Notes: generated by a model from the letters alone, not told the origin. Counted from the stretch's first letter, positions 45,615 through 54,517 are shown. The stretch is DNA of 64,000 nucleotides from Clostridium sp. CAG:492 (GCA_000434335.1 FR878223.1:1-64000), one strand, 5' to 3'. Numbers and translations are program-made.

Positions 45615-46943
45615 ATGGAGTTTAATAAAGTACCACCACATGATTTGGAGGCAGAGCAGGCAGTTTTAGGATGTATGCTAACAGATAAAGATGCTGTAAT
45701 ATCTGCAGTTGAAACTCTAACAGAAGATGATTTTTATAGAGAAGATAATAAAATAATTTATAAAGCGATTCTTAATTTATATAATAGAGCAGAGCCAATT
45801 GATATTATAACATTAAAATCTGAATTAAGTGCAATTGGGAAATTTGAGGCAGTAGGAGGATTGGAATATTTAGCAGAATTACCAGATAAAGTTCCTACTA
45901 CTTCAAATGTTGAAAGATATATTAAAATAGTAGAAGAAAAATCAACATTAAGAACTCTTATAAAAACAGCAAATGATTTAATTTCTTTAGGTTATGACCC
46001 AACTCAAGATGTTGAAGATATAATGGATAGTGCTGAAAAGAAAATTTTTAATGTTATGCAAAAAAGAAATCAAACAGGGTACTCATCTATTAAAGATATT
46101 TTAGTAGATTCTTTTACTGAGCTTGAGGATTTGTATAATAGAAAACAACATGTAACTGGTGTTCCAACTGGATTTATAGATTTAGATAATAAAACAGCTG
46201 GTCTTCATAATTCAGATTTAATACTAGTTGCTGCAAGACCTGCTATGGGAAAATCTGCATTTGCATTAAATATTGCTACAAATGCAGCAATACAGGCAAA
46301 TGTTGGTGTTGCTATATTCAGTCTCGAAATGTCAAAGGAGCAAATGGCTAACAGAATTTTGGGTAGTGTTGCTATGGTTGATGGAAATAGTATTAGAACA
46401 GGTAGAATTGCAGATGATGATTGGATTAAACTTGCAACAGCATCTGGAGAGCTTTCTCAAACCGGTATATACATAGATGACACACCTGGTATATCTGTAA
46501 TGGAAATTCGTGCAAAGTGTAGGAAATTAAAATTAGAAAAAAATATTGGTCTAGTTGTAATAGATTATCTACAGCTTGTTCAAGGGAGTAACAAAAAAGG
46601 TGGTAGCCGTGAGCAGGAAATTTCTGAAATTAGTAGATCTTTAAAAATATTAGCGAAAGAAATAAATGTTCCTGTAATTGCATTATCACAGTTATCCCGT
46701 GCGCCTGAGCAACGTCCAGATCATAGACCTATGCTTTCTGACCTTCGTGAATCTGGAGCGATAGAGCAGGATGCCGATATTGTTATGTTCTTATATAGAG
46801 ATGATTACTATAATGAAGATAGTGAAAAGAAAAATATTGCGGAAGTTATTATTGCTAAACACAGAGCTGGTTCTACTGGAACTGTTGAGCTTGCTTGGCT
46901 TGGAAGTTATACTAAATTTGCTAATTTGGCGAAGGATTATTAG
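45615..46943 (+). CDS. dnaB: Replicative DNA helicase DnaB
   Basis: DnaB is the hexameric 5'-3' helicase of the replication fork (called DnaC in Bacillus). The 442-residue protein has an N-terminal domain opening PPHDLEAEQAVLGCML. Its RecA-like domain carries Walker A ARPAMGKS (207-214), FSLEMSKEQ, Walker B LVVIDYLQLV and the SRAPEQRPDHRPMLSDLRESGAIEQDAD region. An Arg finger sits near the C-terminus. No intein or insertion is present. GGAGGAATAG precedes the ATG. Codons in the last third become G/T-richer, continuing into tilS. Confidence 0.97.
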   Translation: MEFNKVPPHDLEAEQAVLGCMLTDKDAVISAVETLTEDDFYREDNKIIYKAILNLYNRAEPIDIITLKSELSAIGKFEAVGGLEYLAELPDKVPTTSNVERYIKIVEEKSTLRTLIKTANDLISLGYDPTQDVEDIMDSAEKKIFNVMQKRNQTGYSSIKDILVDSFTELEDLYNRKQHVTGVPTGFIDLDNKTAGLHNSDLILVAARPAMGKSAFALNIATNAAIQANVGVAIFSLEMSKEQMANRILGSVAMVDGNSIRTGRIADDDWIKLATASGELSQTGIYIDDTPGISVMEIRAKCRKLKLEKNIGLVVIDYLQLVQGSNKKGGSREQEISEISRSLKILAKEINVPVIALSQLSRAPEQRPDHRPMLSDLRESGAIEQDADIVMFLYRDDYYNEDSEKKNIAEVIIAKHRAGSTGTVELAWLGSYTKFANLAKDY

Positions 46944-46981
46944 GTTTTTGCAAGTTGGGCTTTGAAGCTTGGGTTGGGACC

Positions 46982-47021
46982 GTGAGAATAGGATTATATT
47001 ATAATATAATCCTATCCTCAC
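46982..47021. repeat. Near-perfect 40-base palindrome between dnaB and tilS
   Basis: GTGAG-A and C-CTCAC flank a perfect 28-base palindrome (46988-47015, ATAGGATTATATTA and its complement) with no loop. No T tail follows, so it is not a standard terminator. Confidence 0.65.
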
Positions 47022-47054
47022 TACTCTGAAGGTTGGGGTGAGCTTTTTGCAAAA

Positions 47055-48062
47055 ATGAGGGGGTTTGATTTTTTGAGTGAGTTTGATGAGAGAGTTTTGA
47101 GAACTATTAGAAAATTTAATATGATTTGTTCTGGTGATTGTATTGTTGTGGCAGTTTCTGGGGGTCCGGATTCTATGAGCCTGCTTAGAGCTCTTATTAA
47201 GCTTAGGGAGAAGTTTAATATTAAATTGGTTGTGGCTCATGTTAATCATATGATTAGGGCTGTGGCTGATTCGGAAACGGAGTTTGTTAGGGGCTTTTGT
47301 GAAGATAATGATGTTGAGTGCTTTGTTAAAAAGGTTGATGTTGTAGGGCTTTCGGAAAAACTTAAGATTAGTTGTGAGGAAGCTGGTAGAAATGTTAGAT
47401 ATGATTTTTTTGATGAGATTTTTGATAAGGTTGGTGCAAATAAAATTGCTATTGCTCATAATAAAAATGATAATGCTGAAACTGTGCTTATGAATATTAT
47501 GAGAGGGTCTGGGGTTTCAGGTCTTAAAGGAATTGAACCTATTAGAAATGGTAAGTTTATTAGGCCTTTGATTGAAATTGATAGAAAAAGTATTGAACAG
47601 TATTGTGTTGATGAAAATCTTAATCCTAAGTTTGATGAGTCTAATAAGGAAAATGTGTATACTAGAAACAAAGTTAGAAATTTGCTTATTCCATATATTG
47701 AAAAGGAATTTAATCCTAATATTATTGAATCAATTAGTAGATTATCGGATTTAGCAACACAAGAAAGCAATTTTGTGGATAATGTTGTTGATAAAGAGTT
47801 TAAAAATACTTTAATTTCGTACAATGAAAGTGAGATTAAGTTAGATTTAAAAAAATTCAATAACTTAGATAGTTTTATAAAAGCAAAAATAATATTAAAA
47901 AGTGTAGCTAAGCTTTTTAATACTACAAAGGGAATAGAAAAAGTTCATATTGAAGATGTTATTAAATTATGTGAAAGAAATATAGGAAATAAATATTTGA
48001 CACCTAATAAAAATTTAAAAATTTTTATAAAAAAGGGTGTGATTACTATATCTAAAGTATAA
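47055..48062 (+). CDS. tilS: tRNA(Ile)-lysidine synthase
   Basis: TilS attaches lysine to C34 of tRNA-Ile2 (CAU), switching its decoding from AUG to AUA. The 335-residue product has the ATP-pyrophosphatase P-loop VAVSGGPDSM (Ser35-Ser40), VAHVNHMIR, and HNKNDNAETVLMNIMRGSGVSGLKG in two parts. A short C-terminal part lacks the full length seen in larger TilS proteins. The start is uncertain: ATG at 47055 has GGGGTGAG 12 bases upstream, and TTG at 47073 has AGGGGG 9 bases upstream. The first half uses G/T-rich codons; the second half returns to A-rich codons. Confidence 0.95.
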   Translation: MRGFDFLSEFDERVLRTIRKFNMICSGDCIVVAVSGGPDSMSLLRALIKLREKFNIKLVVAHVNHMIRAVADSETEFVRGFCEDNDVECFVKKVDVVGLSEKLKISCEEAGRNVRYDFFDEIFDKVGANKIAIAHNKNDNAETVLMNIMRGSGVSGLKGIEPIRNGKFIRPLIEIDRKSIEQYCVDENLNPKFDESNKENVYTRNKVRNLLIPYIEKEFNPNIIESISRLSDLATQESNFVDNVVDKEFKNTLISYNESEIKLDLKKFNNLDSFIKAKIILKSVAKLFNTTKGIEKVHIEDVIKLCERNIGNKYLTPNKNLKIFIKKGVITISKV

Positions 48063-48098
48063 TGTATGTTATACTTGTAAAAAATAAAAGGAAAGGAA

Positions 48099-48135
48099 TT
48101 AATAATAAATATTAATGTAAATTATTTATTATTAA
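48099..48135. repeat. Inverted repeat in the leader of the HipA-like gene
   Basis: TTAATAATAAAT and ATTTATTATTAA are perfect 12-bp arms with a 13-base spacer, 18 bases before the ATG. It could be an operator or an mRNA hairpin placing the upstream AAAGGAAAGG nearer the start codon. Confidence 0.5.
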
Positions 48136-48152
48136 TTATGTGATAATGAGCG

Positions 48153-49013
48153 ATGATTGATTTTTCAAATGCTACAGAAGAATTTAATAATTATAAGGGT
48201 TCTGAAAAAAAGAAGACCTTAATTTATAATGGAAAAAAGTATCTTGTAAAATTTCCTGATCCTATTAGAGAAAAAAATAAAAACATTTCATATATTAATA
48301 ATGCGTTTTCAGAATATATTGGAAGTAACATTTTTAAAATGATAGGGTTTGAAACTCAAAATACTATTTTAGGTAAATATAATTATAATGGAAAAGAAAA
48401 AATAGTGTGTGCTTGTGAAGATTTCACCTCTGATGATAGTGAATTATTTGAATTTGAAGGATTAGCATTAAGTACAAATCCAGATAAAAAAATAGATACT
48501 GAGTTATCTGATATAATTGATGTTATTGAAGAATGTAAAATGATAAATTCAAGCGAGACAAAATTAAAATTTTGGAAAATGTTTGTTGTTGATGCATTAA
48601 TAGGCAATACAGATAGGCATAACGGAAATTGGGGTTTTTTGGTTAATAAAAAAACAAAACAAGTTACTTTTGCGCCTATTTATGACTGTGGATCTTGCTT
48701 AAATCCTATGATTGAAGATAAAGAAATTGAAAGATTAAATGATACAGAACTAAAGAATTTGGCAATTAATTGTTATTCATGTTTAAAAGAAGATGGAAAG
48801 AAAATTAATTATATGGCATATATAAAAGGTATGAATAATGAGGACTGCAATAATGCAGTTAAAGAAATTTTTTCAAAGATTAATATAAATGAAATAAATG
48901 ATTTTATTAGTGGAATAAGCTATATATCGGAGAAGAGAAAAGCTTTTTATTTAAATATAATTGAACAAAGATATACTATAATTAAAAATGTATACAAAAA
49001 GATTGAAAAGTAA
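48153..49013 (+). CDS. Orphan HipA-like Ser/Thr kinase
   Basis: This 286-residue protein has the HipA_C kinase core without the usual N-terminal HipA subdomain, like the small CtkA-type kinases. Visible residues are ATP-binding Lys33 in YLVKFPDP, Glu in NNAFSEYIGSNIF, the catalytic loop NTDRHNGN with Asp154 and Asn159, and the metal-binding Asp178 in PIYDCGS. So it looks catalytically competent. No HipB-type antitoxin gene lies next to it. It sits between tilS and ftsH, where hpt is normally found in Firmicutes. The ribosome binding site is weak (GAG, close to the ATG), and a 12-bp inverted repeat precedes it. Target protein unknown. Confidence 0.82.
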   Translation: MIDFSNATEEFNNYKGSEKKKTLIYNGKKYLVKFPDPIREKNKNISYINNAFSEYIGSNIFKMIGFETQNTILGKYNYNGKEKIVCACEDFTSDDSELFEFEGLALSTNPDKKIDTELSDIIDVIEECKMINSSETKLKFWKMFVVDALIGNTDRHNGNWGFLVNKKTKQVTFAPIYDCGSCLNPMIEDKEIERLNDTELKNLAINCYSCLKEDGKKINYMAYIKGMNNEDCNNAVKEIFSKININEINDFISGISYISEKRKAFYLNIIEQRYTIIKNVYKKIEK

Positions 49014-49059
49014 TAATGTTTATGCGAACCTTGTAATTGTGAAACTTTTGTGTAAATGC

Positions 49060-49090
49060 TTGAATTGTAAATGAAACTATGTTATATAAT
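49060..49090 (+). promoter_or_regulatory. Promoter for ftsH
   Basis: TTGAAT is followed by TATATA at 17 bases and the overlapping TATAAT at 19. Confidence 0.55.
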
Positions 49091-49183
49091 ATATTTGAGT
49101 AAAAATATATTTTGTATGTTATTATAATTAGGAAAAATTCGTTTTAACTAATGAAAAATACTAACATAAAAGGAGGAAATGAT

Positions 49184-50983
49184 TTGAAAAATGGCATAAA
49201 AACATTAGCCGTATGGTTAATTATAGGAGTAATTTTAATTGTTGGAGTTACGGCAATATATGATAATTCAGACAGAAAGTTTACGTACTCAGAACTTGTT
49301 TCAAAAATTGAGGCAGGGCAAGTTTCAACAATTGATATTAATGCAGATGGATATTCTGCAATGGTAGAATTTAATGATGGAACATCACAAAAAAAAGTAA
49401 ATATACCAGATTTAAAAAGTTTTATGGATAATGTTCAAGAACCTATGAAAGAAGGCAAAATAACAGTTGAACAAGAATCTCAATCTGTATGGGTTACAAT
49501 TTTTTCAGTAATAGCTCCACTTGGATTATTAATAATATTTTTAATATTTTGGTTTATATCTATGGGAGGAAGACAGACTGGTAATAAAACAATGTCTTTT
49601 GGAAAAAGTAGAGCAAGAGTTGTAAATCAAGATGATAAAAATAAAATAACATTTAACGATGTTGCAGGTGTTGATGAGGAAAAACAAGAATTACAAGAAA
49701 TCGTAGATTTCTTAAAAAATCCTAAAAAATTCACAGATATGGGTGCTAGAATTCCAAAAGGTGTTTTATTAGTAGGTCACCCTGGAACTGGTAAAACTTT
49801 ACTTGCTAAGGCTGTTGCAGGAGAAGCAGGAGTTCCATTCTTTATCATAAGTGGTTCAGATTTCGTAGAAATGTTTGTTGGTGTTGGTGCATCACGTGTT
49901 AGAGATTTATTTGAACAAGCTAAAAAGAATGCTCCTTGTATAATATTTATAGATGAAATTGATGCAGTTGGTAGACAAAGAGGTGCTGGCCTTGGTGGAG
50001 GTCATGATGAAAGAGAGCAAACATTAAATCAATTATTAGTTGAAATGGATGGTTTTGCTTTAAATGAAGGTGTAATAGTTATGGCTGCTACAAACAGACC
50101 AGATGTATTAGACAAAGCTTTATTAAGACCAGGTAGATTTGACAGACAAATAGTAGTTTCTCAACCAGATGTAAAAGCAAGAGAGCAAATATTAGAAGTT
50201 CATGCAAGAAAGAAGAGATTGTCAGCAGATGTTGATTTAAGAATTATTGCTAAAAATACATCAGGATTTTCAGGTGCTGATCTTGAAAATGTATTAAATG
50301 AAGCAGCTTTATTAGCAGCAAGAAATAATGAAACAGAAATTACAATGAAAAACGTTGAAGATGCAATGGTTAAAGTAACAATGGGACCTGAAAAGAAGAG
50401 CAGAGTAAGAAGTGAAAAAGAAAATAAATTAGTTGCATATCATGAAGCTGGTCATGCTGTTGTAAGTAGATTTTTACCTACACAAGATGCAGTTCATCAA
50501 ATATCAATTGTTCCAAGAGGAATGGCTGGAGGATATACAATGTATAGACCAAATGAAGATAAATCATTTATGTCTAAAGGTGAAATGCAAGAGAATATTA
50601 TTTCATTATTGGGGGGACGAGTTGCTGAAAAATTAATATTAGATGATATTTCAACAGGCGCAAGCAATGATATTGAAAGAGCAACAAAAATTGCTAGAGC
50701 AATGGTTACACAATATGGTATGAGTGATAGAATTGGACCTATGACATTAGGTGTAGGACAAGAAGAAGTATTTTTAGGAAGAGATTTAGCTCAATCAAAG
50801 GAATATTCAGAAGAAACTGCAAGTGTAATTGATGAAGAAGTAAAATCTATAATAGATACAGCATATAAAACAGCAGAGGAAATATTAAGAAGAAATATAG
50901 ATAAACTACACGCTGTTGCTGGAGTATTATTAGAAAAAGAAAAAATTGACGGAGATGAATTCGAAGCAATATTTAAGGAATAA
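49184..50983 (+). CDS. ftsH: ATP-dependent zinc metalloprotease FtsH
   Basis: FtsH is a membrane-bound hexameric protease that extracts and degrades membrane and regulatory proteins. The 599-residue protein has two membrane helices (about 5-23 and 107-125) around a small external domain and an AAA domain. The AAA domain carries Walker A G198-HPGTGK-T205, Walker [13 protein letters not shown] and the second region of homology near [19 protein letters not shown]. The zinc site is HEAGH (His420-Glu421 and His424). The Walker A second residue is His rather than the near-universal Pro. I chose the TTG start because AAAGGAGG is perfectly spaced; an upstream ATG would span that site. SPFH/NfeD proteins encoded elsewhere in the window belong to families that modulate FtsH. 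Confidence 0.96.
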   Translation: MKNGIKTLAVWLIIGVILIVGVTAIYDNSDRKFTYSELVSKIEAGQVSTIDINADGYSAMVEFNDGTSQKKVNIPDLKSFMDNVQEPMKEGKITVEQESQSVWVTIFSVIAPLGLLIIFLIFWFISMGGRQTGNKTMSFGKSRARVVNQDDKNKITFNDVAGVDEEKQELQEIVDFLKNPKKFTDMGARIPKGVLLVGHPGTGKTLLAKAVAGEAGVPFFIISGSDFVEMFVGVGASRVRDLFEQAKKNAPCIIFIDEIDAVGRQRGAGLGGGHDEREQTLNQLLVEMDGFALNEGVIVMAATNRPDVLDKALLRPGRFDRQIVVSQPDVKAREQILEVHARKKRLSADVDLRIIAKNTSGFSGADLENVLNEAALLAARNNETEITMKNVEDAMVKVTMGPEKKSRVRSEKENKLVAYHEAGHAVVSRFLPTQDAVHQISIVPRGMAGGYTMYRPNEDKSFMSKGEMQENIISLLGGRVAEKLILDDISTGASNDIERATKIARAMVTQYGMSDRIGPMTLGVGQEEVFLGRDLAQSKEYSEETASVIDEEVKSIIDTAYKTAEEILRRNIDKLHAVAGVLLEKEKIDGDEFEAIFKE

Positions 50984-50989
50984 AATAAT

Positions 50990-51041
50990 AAATATATCCA
51001 ATAGAAATGGAAATAATTTCATACTATTGGATATATTTTTG
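50990..51041 (+). terminator. Terminator after ftsH
   Basis: AAATATATCCAATAG and CTATTGGATATATTT form a 15-bp stem with an internally structured 19-base loop and T tail. Confidence 0.8.
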
Positions 51042-51043
51042 TA

Positions 51044-51072
51044 TTGACTAGAAGACATAAAAATGTTACAAT
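51044..51072 (+). promoter_or_regulatory. Promoter for the orphan gene
   Basis: TTGACT and TACAAT are separated by 17 bases, followed after about 20 bases by a strong GAAAGGAGG ribosome binding site. Confidence 0.7.
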
Positions 51073-51103
51073 ATTAATATAACATTTGAAAGGAGGGTCG
51101 AAA

Positions 51104-51538
51104 ATGCCAGGACGAATCTTCTATCCGGCAAGAGCTAGTCAAAGTATTTTTCCTTGTATCGCAGCAACAAAAAAGCGGGATTGGAAAAATCTACCAAAAT
51201 CTAAGGTTGCAATTGAGCTAGTTCAATTGTTGATATCAATATTGACAATGTCAGTACCAGCAAATGAATTGGCAAAAACCTTTAGAGAAATTCCTTTGGA
51301 GAAATTACCAAAACACCAATATGAAACCATGGGATACGGAAACGTAATAGATATTTATAAAATACAGTTTCCGAGTAACGAATCCGAAGAAATGATTTAT
51401 AAGTGTGAGTTTCACGTAAGAAGTCAAGGAGGTTACGCGATACTAAAGGATGGCCTGGTTATCGAACAGAGGAAGTTTAAAAACCAGGAATTAAAAAATT
51501 TTTTAGAAGATTTCGCGAAGATTTACTTCGGCGACTAG
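51104..51538 (+). CDS. Orphan protein of unknown function with atypical composition
   Basis: I do not recognise this 144-residue protein. The N-terminus is basic (PGRIFYPARASQS), followed by a hydrophobic helix (VAIELVQLLISILTM, about 41-55), a probable beta-rich part (about 85-125) and an acidic C-terminal helix ending IYFGD. There is one Cys near residue 18 and another near 109. It is expressed alone, with a promoter, a strong ribosome binding site and a GC-rich hairpin after the stop. Its DNA is visibly richer in G and C than its neighbours (codons such as CGG, GCG, GGC, CCG), suggesting recent acquisition. There is no phage or integrase gene nearby. Confidence 0.7.
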   Translation: MPGRIFYPARASQSIFPCIAATKKRDWKNLPKSKVAIELVQLLISILTMSVPANELAKTFREIPLEKLPKHQYETMGYGNVIDIYKIQFPSNESEEMIYKCEFHVRSQGGYAILKDGLVIEQRKFKNQELKNFLEDFAKIYFGD

Positions 51539-51544
51539 CAGAAA

Positions 51545-51575
51545 GGGGGGGCAAAGTAGTTATAACTTGCCCCCC
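51545..51575 (+). terminator. GC-rich hairpin after the orphan gene
   Basis: GGGGGGCAA and TTGCCCCCC form a perfect 9-bp stem with a 12-base loop, 7 bases after the stop. No T run follows, so it is an atypical terminator or an mRNA-end protector. It is the most GC-rich stem in the window. Confidence 0.5.
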
Positions 51576-51686
51576 TGACCCTATTTAAGAGCGTTTTTGT
51601 ATTAAGAGTTACATTTGCATTGAGTTAAAGCTAATAATTATTTGTAATATTTTATAAAGAATATATAAATATTTATTGTTAACCAC

Positions 51687-51715
51687 TTGCAAATTCAATA
51701 TATTTATGGTAGAAT
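51687..51715 (+). promoter_or_regulatory. Promoter for rpsT
   Basis: TTGCAA and TAGAAT are separated by 17 bases. Confidence 0.6.
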
Positions 51716-51757
51716 AGCTTTTGTTAAAACAAAATAGCAAGAGGAGGTGCAACATAA

Positions 51758-52024
51758 ATGCCAAATATCAAATCAGCAATCAAACGTGTTTCAGTTATCG
51801 AAAAGAAAACTGCAAGAAACAACATGATTAAATCAGGATATAAATCAGCTGTTAAAAAATTTGAACAATCTTTAGAAAACAATAATGCAGAAGAGACAAA
51901 AGTATTATTCTCAGAAGCAACTAAAAAAATAGATCAAGCTTGTACAAAAGGTGTTTTAACAAAAAACACAGCAGCTAGAAAAAAATCAAACTTATCAAAA
52001 AAATTAAATGCAGCTAATGCGTAA
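51758..52024 (+). CDS. rpsT: 30S ribosomal protein S20
   Basis: S20 is a primary 16S rRNA-binding protein made of three helices. The 88-residue product has the typical opening MPNIKSAIKRVSVIEKK, a basic helix continuing ARNNMIKSGYKSAVKKFE, and the C-terminal GVLTKNTAARKKSNLSKKL. AGAGGAGGTG precedes the ATG. In Firmicutes it is often near holA or gpr; here it lies between the orphan gene and topA. Confidence 0.97.
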   Translation: MPNIKSAIKRVSVIEKKTARNNMIKSGYKSAVKKFEQSLENNNAEETKVLFSEATKKIDQACTKGVLTKNTAARKKSNLSKKLNAANA

Positions 52025-52027
52025 TGA

Positions 52028-52083
52028 GTTAAAAAATTGTGCACAGTTTTTTAACAATAAAAGAGCATAGGCTCTTTTTTTTT
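52028..52083 (+). terminator. Double terminator after rpsT
   Basis: A first hairpin GTTAAAAAA / TTTTTTAAC is followed by AAAAGAGC-ATAG-GCTCTTTT with nine further T or near-T bases. Confidence 0.85.
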
Positions 52084-52318
52084 GTATTATAAAAATATTA
52101 TACGGTTGTTTGATGTAATAAAAAATAAACTGGCTAAATTTATATTTTTAATTATGTATTCTGTTTAAAAGTTTATAAATATATATCTGTGATATATTCA
52201 AGGATATAATTAAAAAAGTAAATTGTAGTTTTTTTGAATTTTATGTCGATAAAAAATTCAATAAACCTATTGAAAAATTTTTTAAACTAGTCTAGAATAA
52301 AATAACATGAATAAGAAT

Positions 52319-52346
52319 TTGACAAATAAAAAATTTAATATATACT
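52319..52346 (+). promoter_or_regulatory. Promoter for topA
   Basis: Perfect TTGACA and TATACT are separated by 16 bases, 20 bases before the AAAGGAG site. The preceding 52084-52318 is AT-rich and holds no recognisable element. Confidence 0.75.
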
Positions 52347-52373
52347 AAAACAAATAAGAAAAAGGAGAAAGTT

Positions 52374-54452
52374 ATGGCAAATAGATTAATAATTGTGGAA
52401 TCACCTGCAAAAGCAAGCACAATAACCAAATTTATAGGCGGAAGTACTAAAGTTATGGCATCTATGGGACATATACGTGATTTACCAAAATCAAAATTAG
52501 GTGTGGATGTTGATAATAATTTTGAACCTCAATATATAAATATTCGTGGAAAAGCAGCATTAATTAAAAGTTTAAAAAAAGAAGCAAATGCCGCAAAAAC
52601 TGTGTACCTCGCAACTGACCCTGATCGTGAAGGAGAAGCAATAGCGTGGCATTTAGCGTACTTACTTAATATATCACCAGAAAGTTTATGTAGAGTAACT
52701 TTCAATGAAATAACAAAAAAAGCAGTTCAAGAGTCTATAAAAAAACCAAGACAAATTGATAAAAATTTATTTGATGCGCAACAAGCAAGAAGAGTTTTAG
52801 ATAGAATAGTTGGTTATAAAATAAGTCCAGTGTTATGGAAAAAAGTAAAAAAAGGGCTATCTGCAGGTAGAGTTCAGTCTGTTGTAGTAAAATTAATTGT
52901 AGATAGAGAAGATGAAATAGAAGCTTTTATTCCAGAAGAATATTGGAATATTTATGCAAATTTGCTAGCAGATGGTGCAAAAAGATCTTTTGAAGCAAAA
53001 CTTACTGGAAAAAATGATAAAAAAATAGAGCTAAAAAATAAAGAGCAAGTTGATGAAATTTTAAGTGATTTACAAAAATCAGATTTCATAGTGAAAGATA
53101 TAAAAAAAGGTCAGAAAAAAAGAAATCCTGCACCACCATTTACTACAAGTACAATGGGTCAAGAGGCTTCAAGAAAATTAGGATTTACACTAAAGAAAAC
53201 AATGTCTGTTGCACAAGGGTTATATGAAGGTGTAAAAGTTCCTGAAAAAGGTGTGGTAGGTTTAATTACATATATGAGAACTGATTCAACAAGAATTTCA
53301 GAAGAAGCAAGAGCTGCTTCAAAAATATACATTGAAGATACATATGGAACTGCATATTATGAAAATAGATATTTTAAAACAAAACAAGGTGCACAAGATG
53401 CGCATGAGGCAATAAGACCAACATATGTCGATTTAACGCCAGAAAAAGTAAAATCATCATTAACAAATGATCAATATAAATTATATAACTTAATATATAA
53501 TAGATTTATTGCAAGCCAAATGTCTTCAGCAGAATATGATACAATTTCTGTTACTATAAATGCTGGGAAATATAATTTTAAGGCAAATGGACAAAGCATT
53601 AAATTTAAAGGATTTATGAAATTATATGTAGAAACAAAAGATCAAGATAATGGTGAAGATGATGAGTTGTTATTACCATCATTAGAGCTAAATCAAAAAT
53701 TAAAAAATGAAAAAATAGATACAAAACAAAGTTTTACAGAGCCACCACCACGTTACACAGAAGCAAGTATAGTAAAGGTTTTGGAAGAAAAAGGAATAGG
53801 TAGACCTAGTACATATGCTCCAACAATTTCAACAATTTTAGATCGTAGATATATTGAAAAAGAGCAAAAACAATTAGTTCCAACAGATCTTGGAAAAATC
53901 GTAAATAAATTATTAATAGAAAATTTTAGTGATGTTATAAATGTGGCCTTTACTGCAAAAATAGAAGAAGAATTTGATGAAATTGCAGAAGGAAAAGAAA
54001 ATTGGAAAGAAGTAATATCAGAGTTTTATGGTCCGTTTGAGGAAAATGTGGAAAGAGTGGAAAAAGAGCTAGAGCATGTTCAATTAGTAGAAGAAGTTTC
54101 AGATGTTCCTTGCGAAAAATGTGGGCGTATGATGGTAATAAAATATGGCAGATATGGTAAATTTTTGGCGTGTCCAGGATTTCCAGAGTGTAAAAATGCA
54201 AAGCCAATAATAGAAACAATTGATGTTCCTTGCCCAGTTTGTGGAGGTACTGTTCAAGTAAAAAAATCAAGACGAGGAAGAAAATTTTATGTATGTGAAA
54301 ACAATCCAGAATCTTGCCAATACATATCTTGGAATAAGCCAAAAATAGGCGAAAAGTGGGAACCAAAAGAAGATAAACCTGATACAGAAAAAAAGAAAAC
54401 AACAAAAAGAAAGACTAAAAAGACAGCGAAAAAAAAGAAAACAAACAAATAA
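52374..54452 (+). CDS. topA: DNA topoisomerase I
   Basis: TopA relaxes negative supercoils through single-strand breaks. The 692-residue type IA enzyme begins with a TOPRIM domain (RLIIVESPAKASTITKF, ATDPDREGEAIAWHL). The active-site Tyr300 is in GLITYMRTDSTRIS, and later blocks include QDAHEAIRPT and GIGRPSTYAPTI. Two C-terminal zinc fingers follow (CEKCGRM...CPGFPEC and CPVCGGTV...C), then a Lys-rich tail of about 30 residues. AAAGGAGAAAGTT precedes the ATG. trmFO lies downstream, as in Bacillus, but a helicase gene and a repeat intervene. Confidence 0.97.
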   Translation: MANRLIIVESPAKASTITKFIGGSTKVMASMGHIRDLPKSKLGVDVDNNFEPQYINIRGKAALIKSLKKEANAAKTVYLATDPDREGEAIAWHLAYLLNISPESLCRVTFNEITKKAVQESIKKPRQIDKNLFDAQQARRVLDRIVGYKISPVLWKKVKKGLSAGRVQSVVVKLIVDREDEIEAFIPEEYWNIYANLLADGAKRSFEAKLTGKNDKKIELKNKEQVDEILSDLQKSDFIVKDIKKGQKKRNPAPPFTTSTMGQEASRKLGFTLKKTMSVAQGLYEGVKVPEKGVVGLITYMRTDSTRISEEARAASKIYIEDTYGTAYYENRYFKTKQGAQDAHEAIRPTYVDLTPEKVKSSLTNDQYKLYNLIYNRFIASQMSSAEYDTISVTINAGKYNFKANGQSIKFKGFMKLYVETKDQDNGEDDELLLPSLELNQKLKNEKIDTKQSFTEPPPRYTEASIVKVLEEKGIGRPSTYAPTISTILDRRYIEKEQKQLVPTDLGKIVNKLLIENFSDVINVAFTAKIEEEFDEIAEGKENWKEVISEFYGPFEENVERVEKELEHVQLVEEVSDVPCEKCGRMMVIKYGRYGKFLACPGFPECKNAKPIIETIDVPCPVCGGTVQVKKSRRGRKFYVCENNPESCQYISWNKPKIGEKWEPKEDKPDTEKKKTTKRKTKKTAKKKKTNK

Positions 54453-54461
54453 TAATTGTAC

Positions 54462-54491
54462 AAAAAAGCAGAGCAATATCTGCTTTTTTTT
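54462..54491 (+). terminator. Terminator after topA
   Basis: AAAAAAGCAGA and TCTGCTTTTTT form an 11-bp stem with a 6-base loop and T tail. Confidence 0.85.
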
Positions 54492-54517
54492 TGAACGAAT
54501 TTTATTCAATACTTCAC

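Noticed and set aside
46791..47459. 222-codon open frame on the minus strand opposite dnaB/tilS
   Set aside because: It has no ribosome binding site, is Asn/Lys/Ser-rich low-complexity, and lies opposite two clear genes; it is a by-product of the G/T-rich patch.
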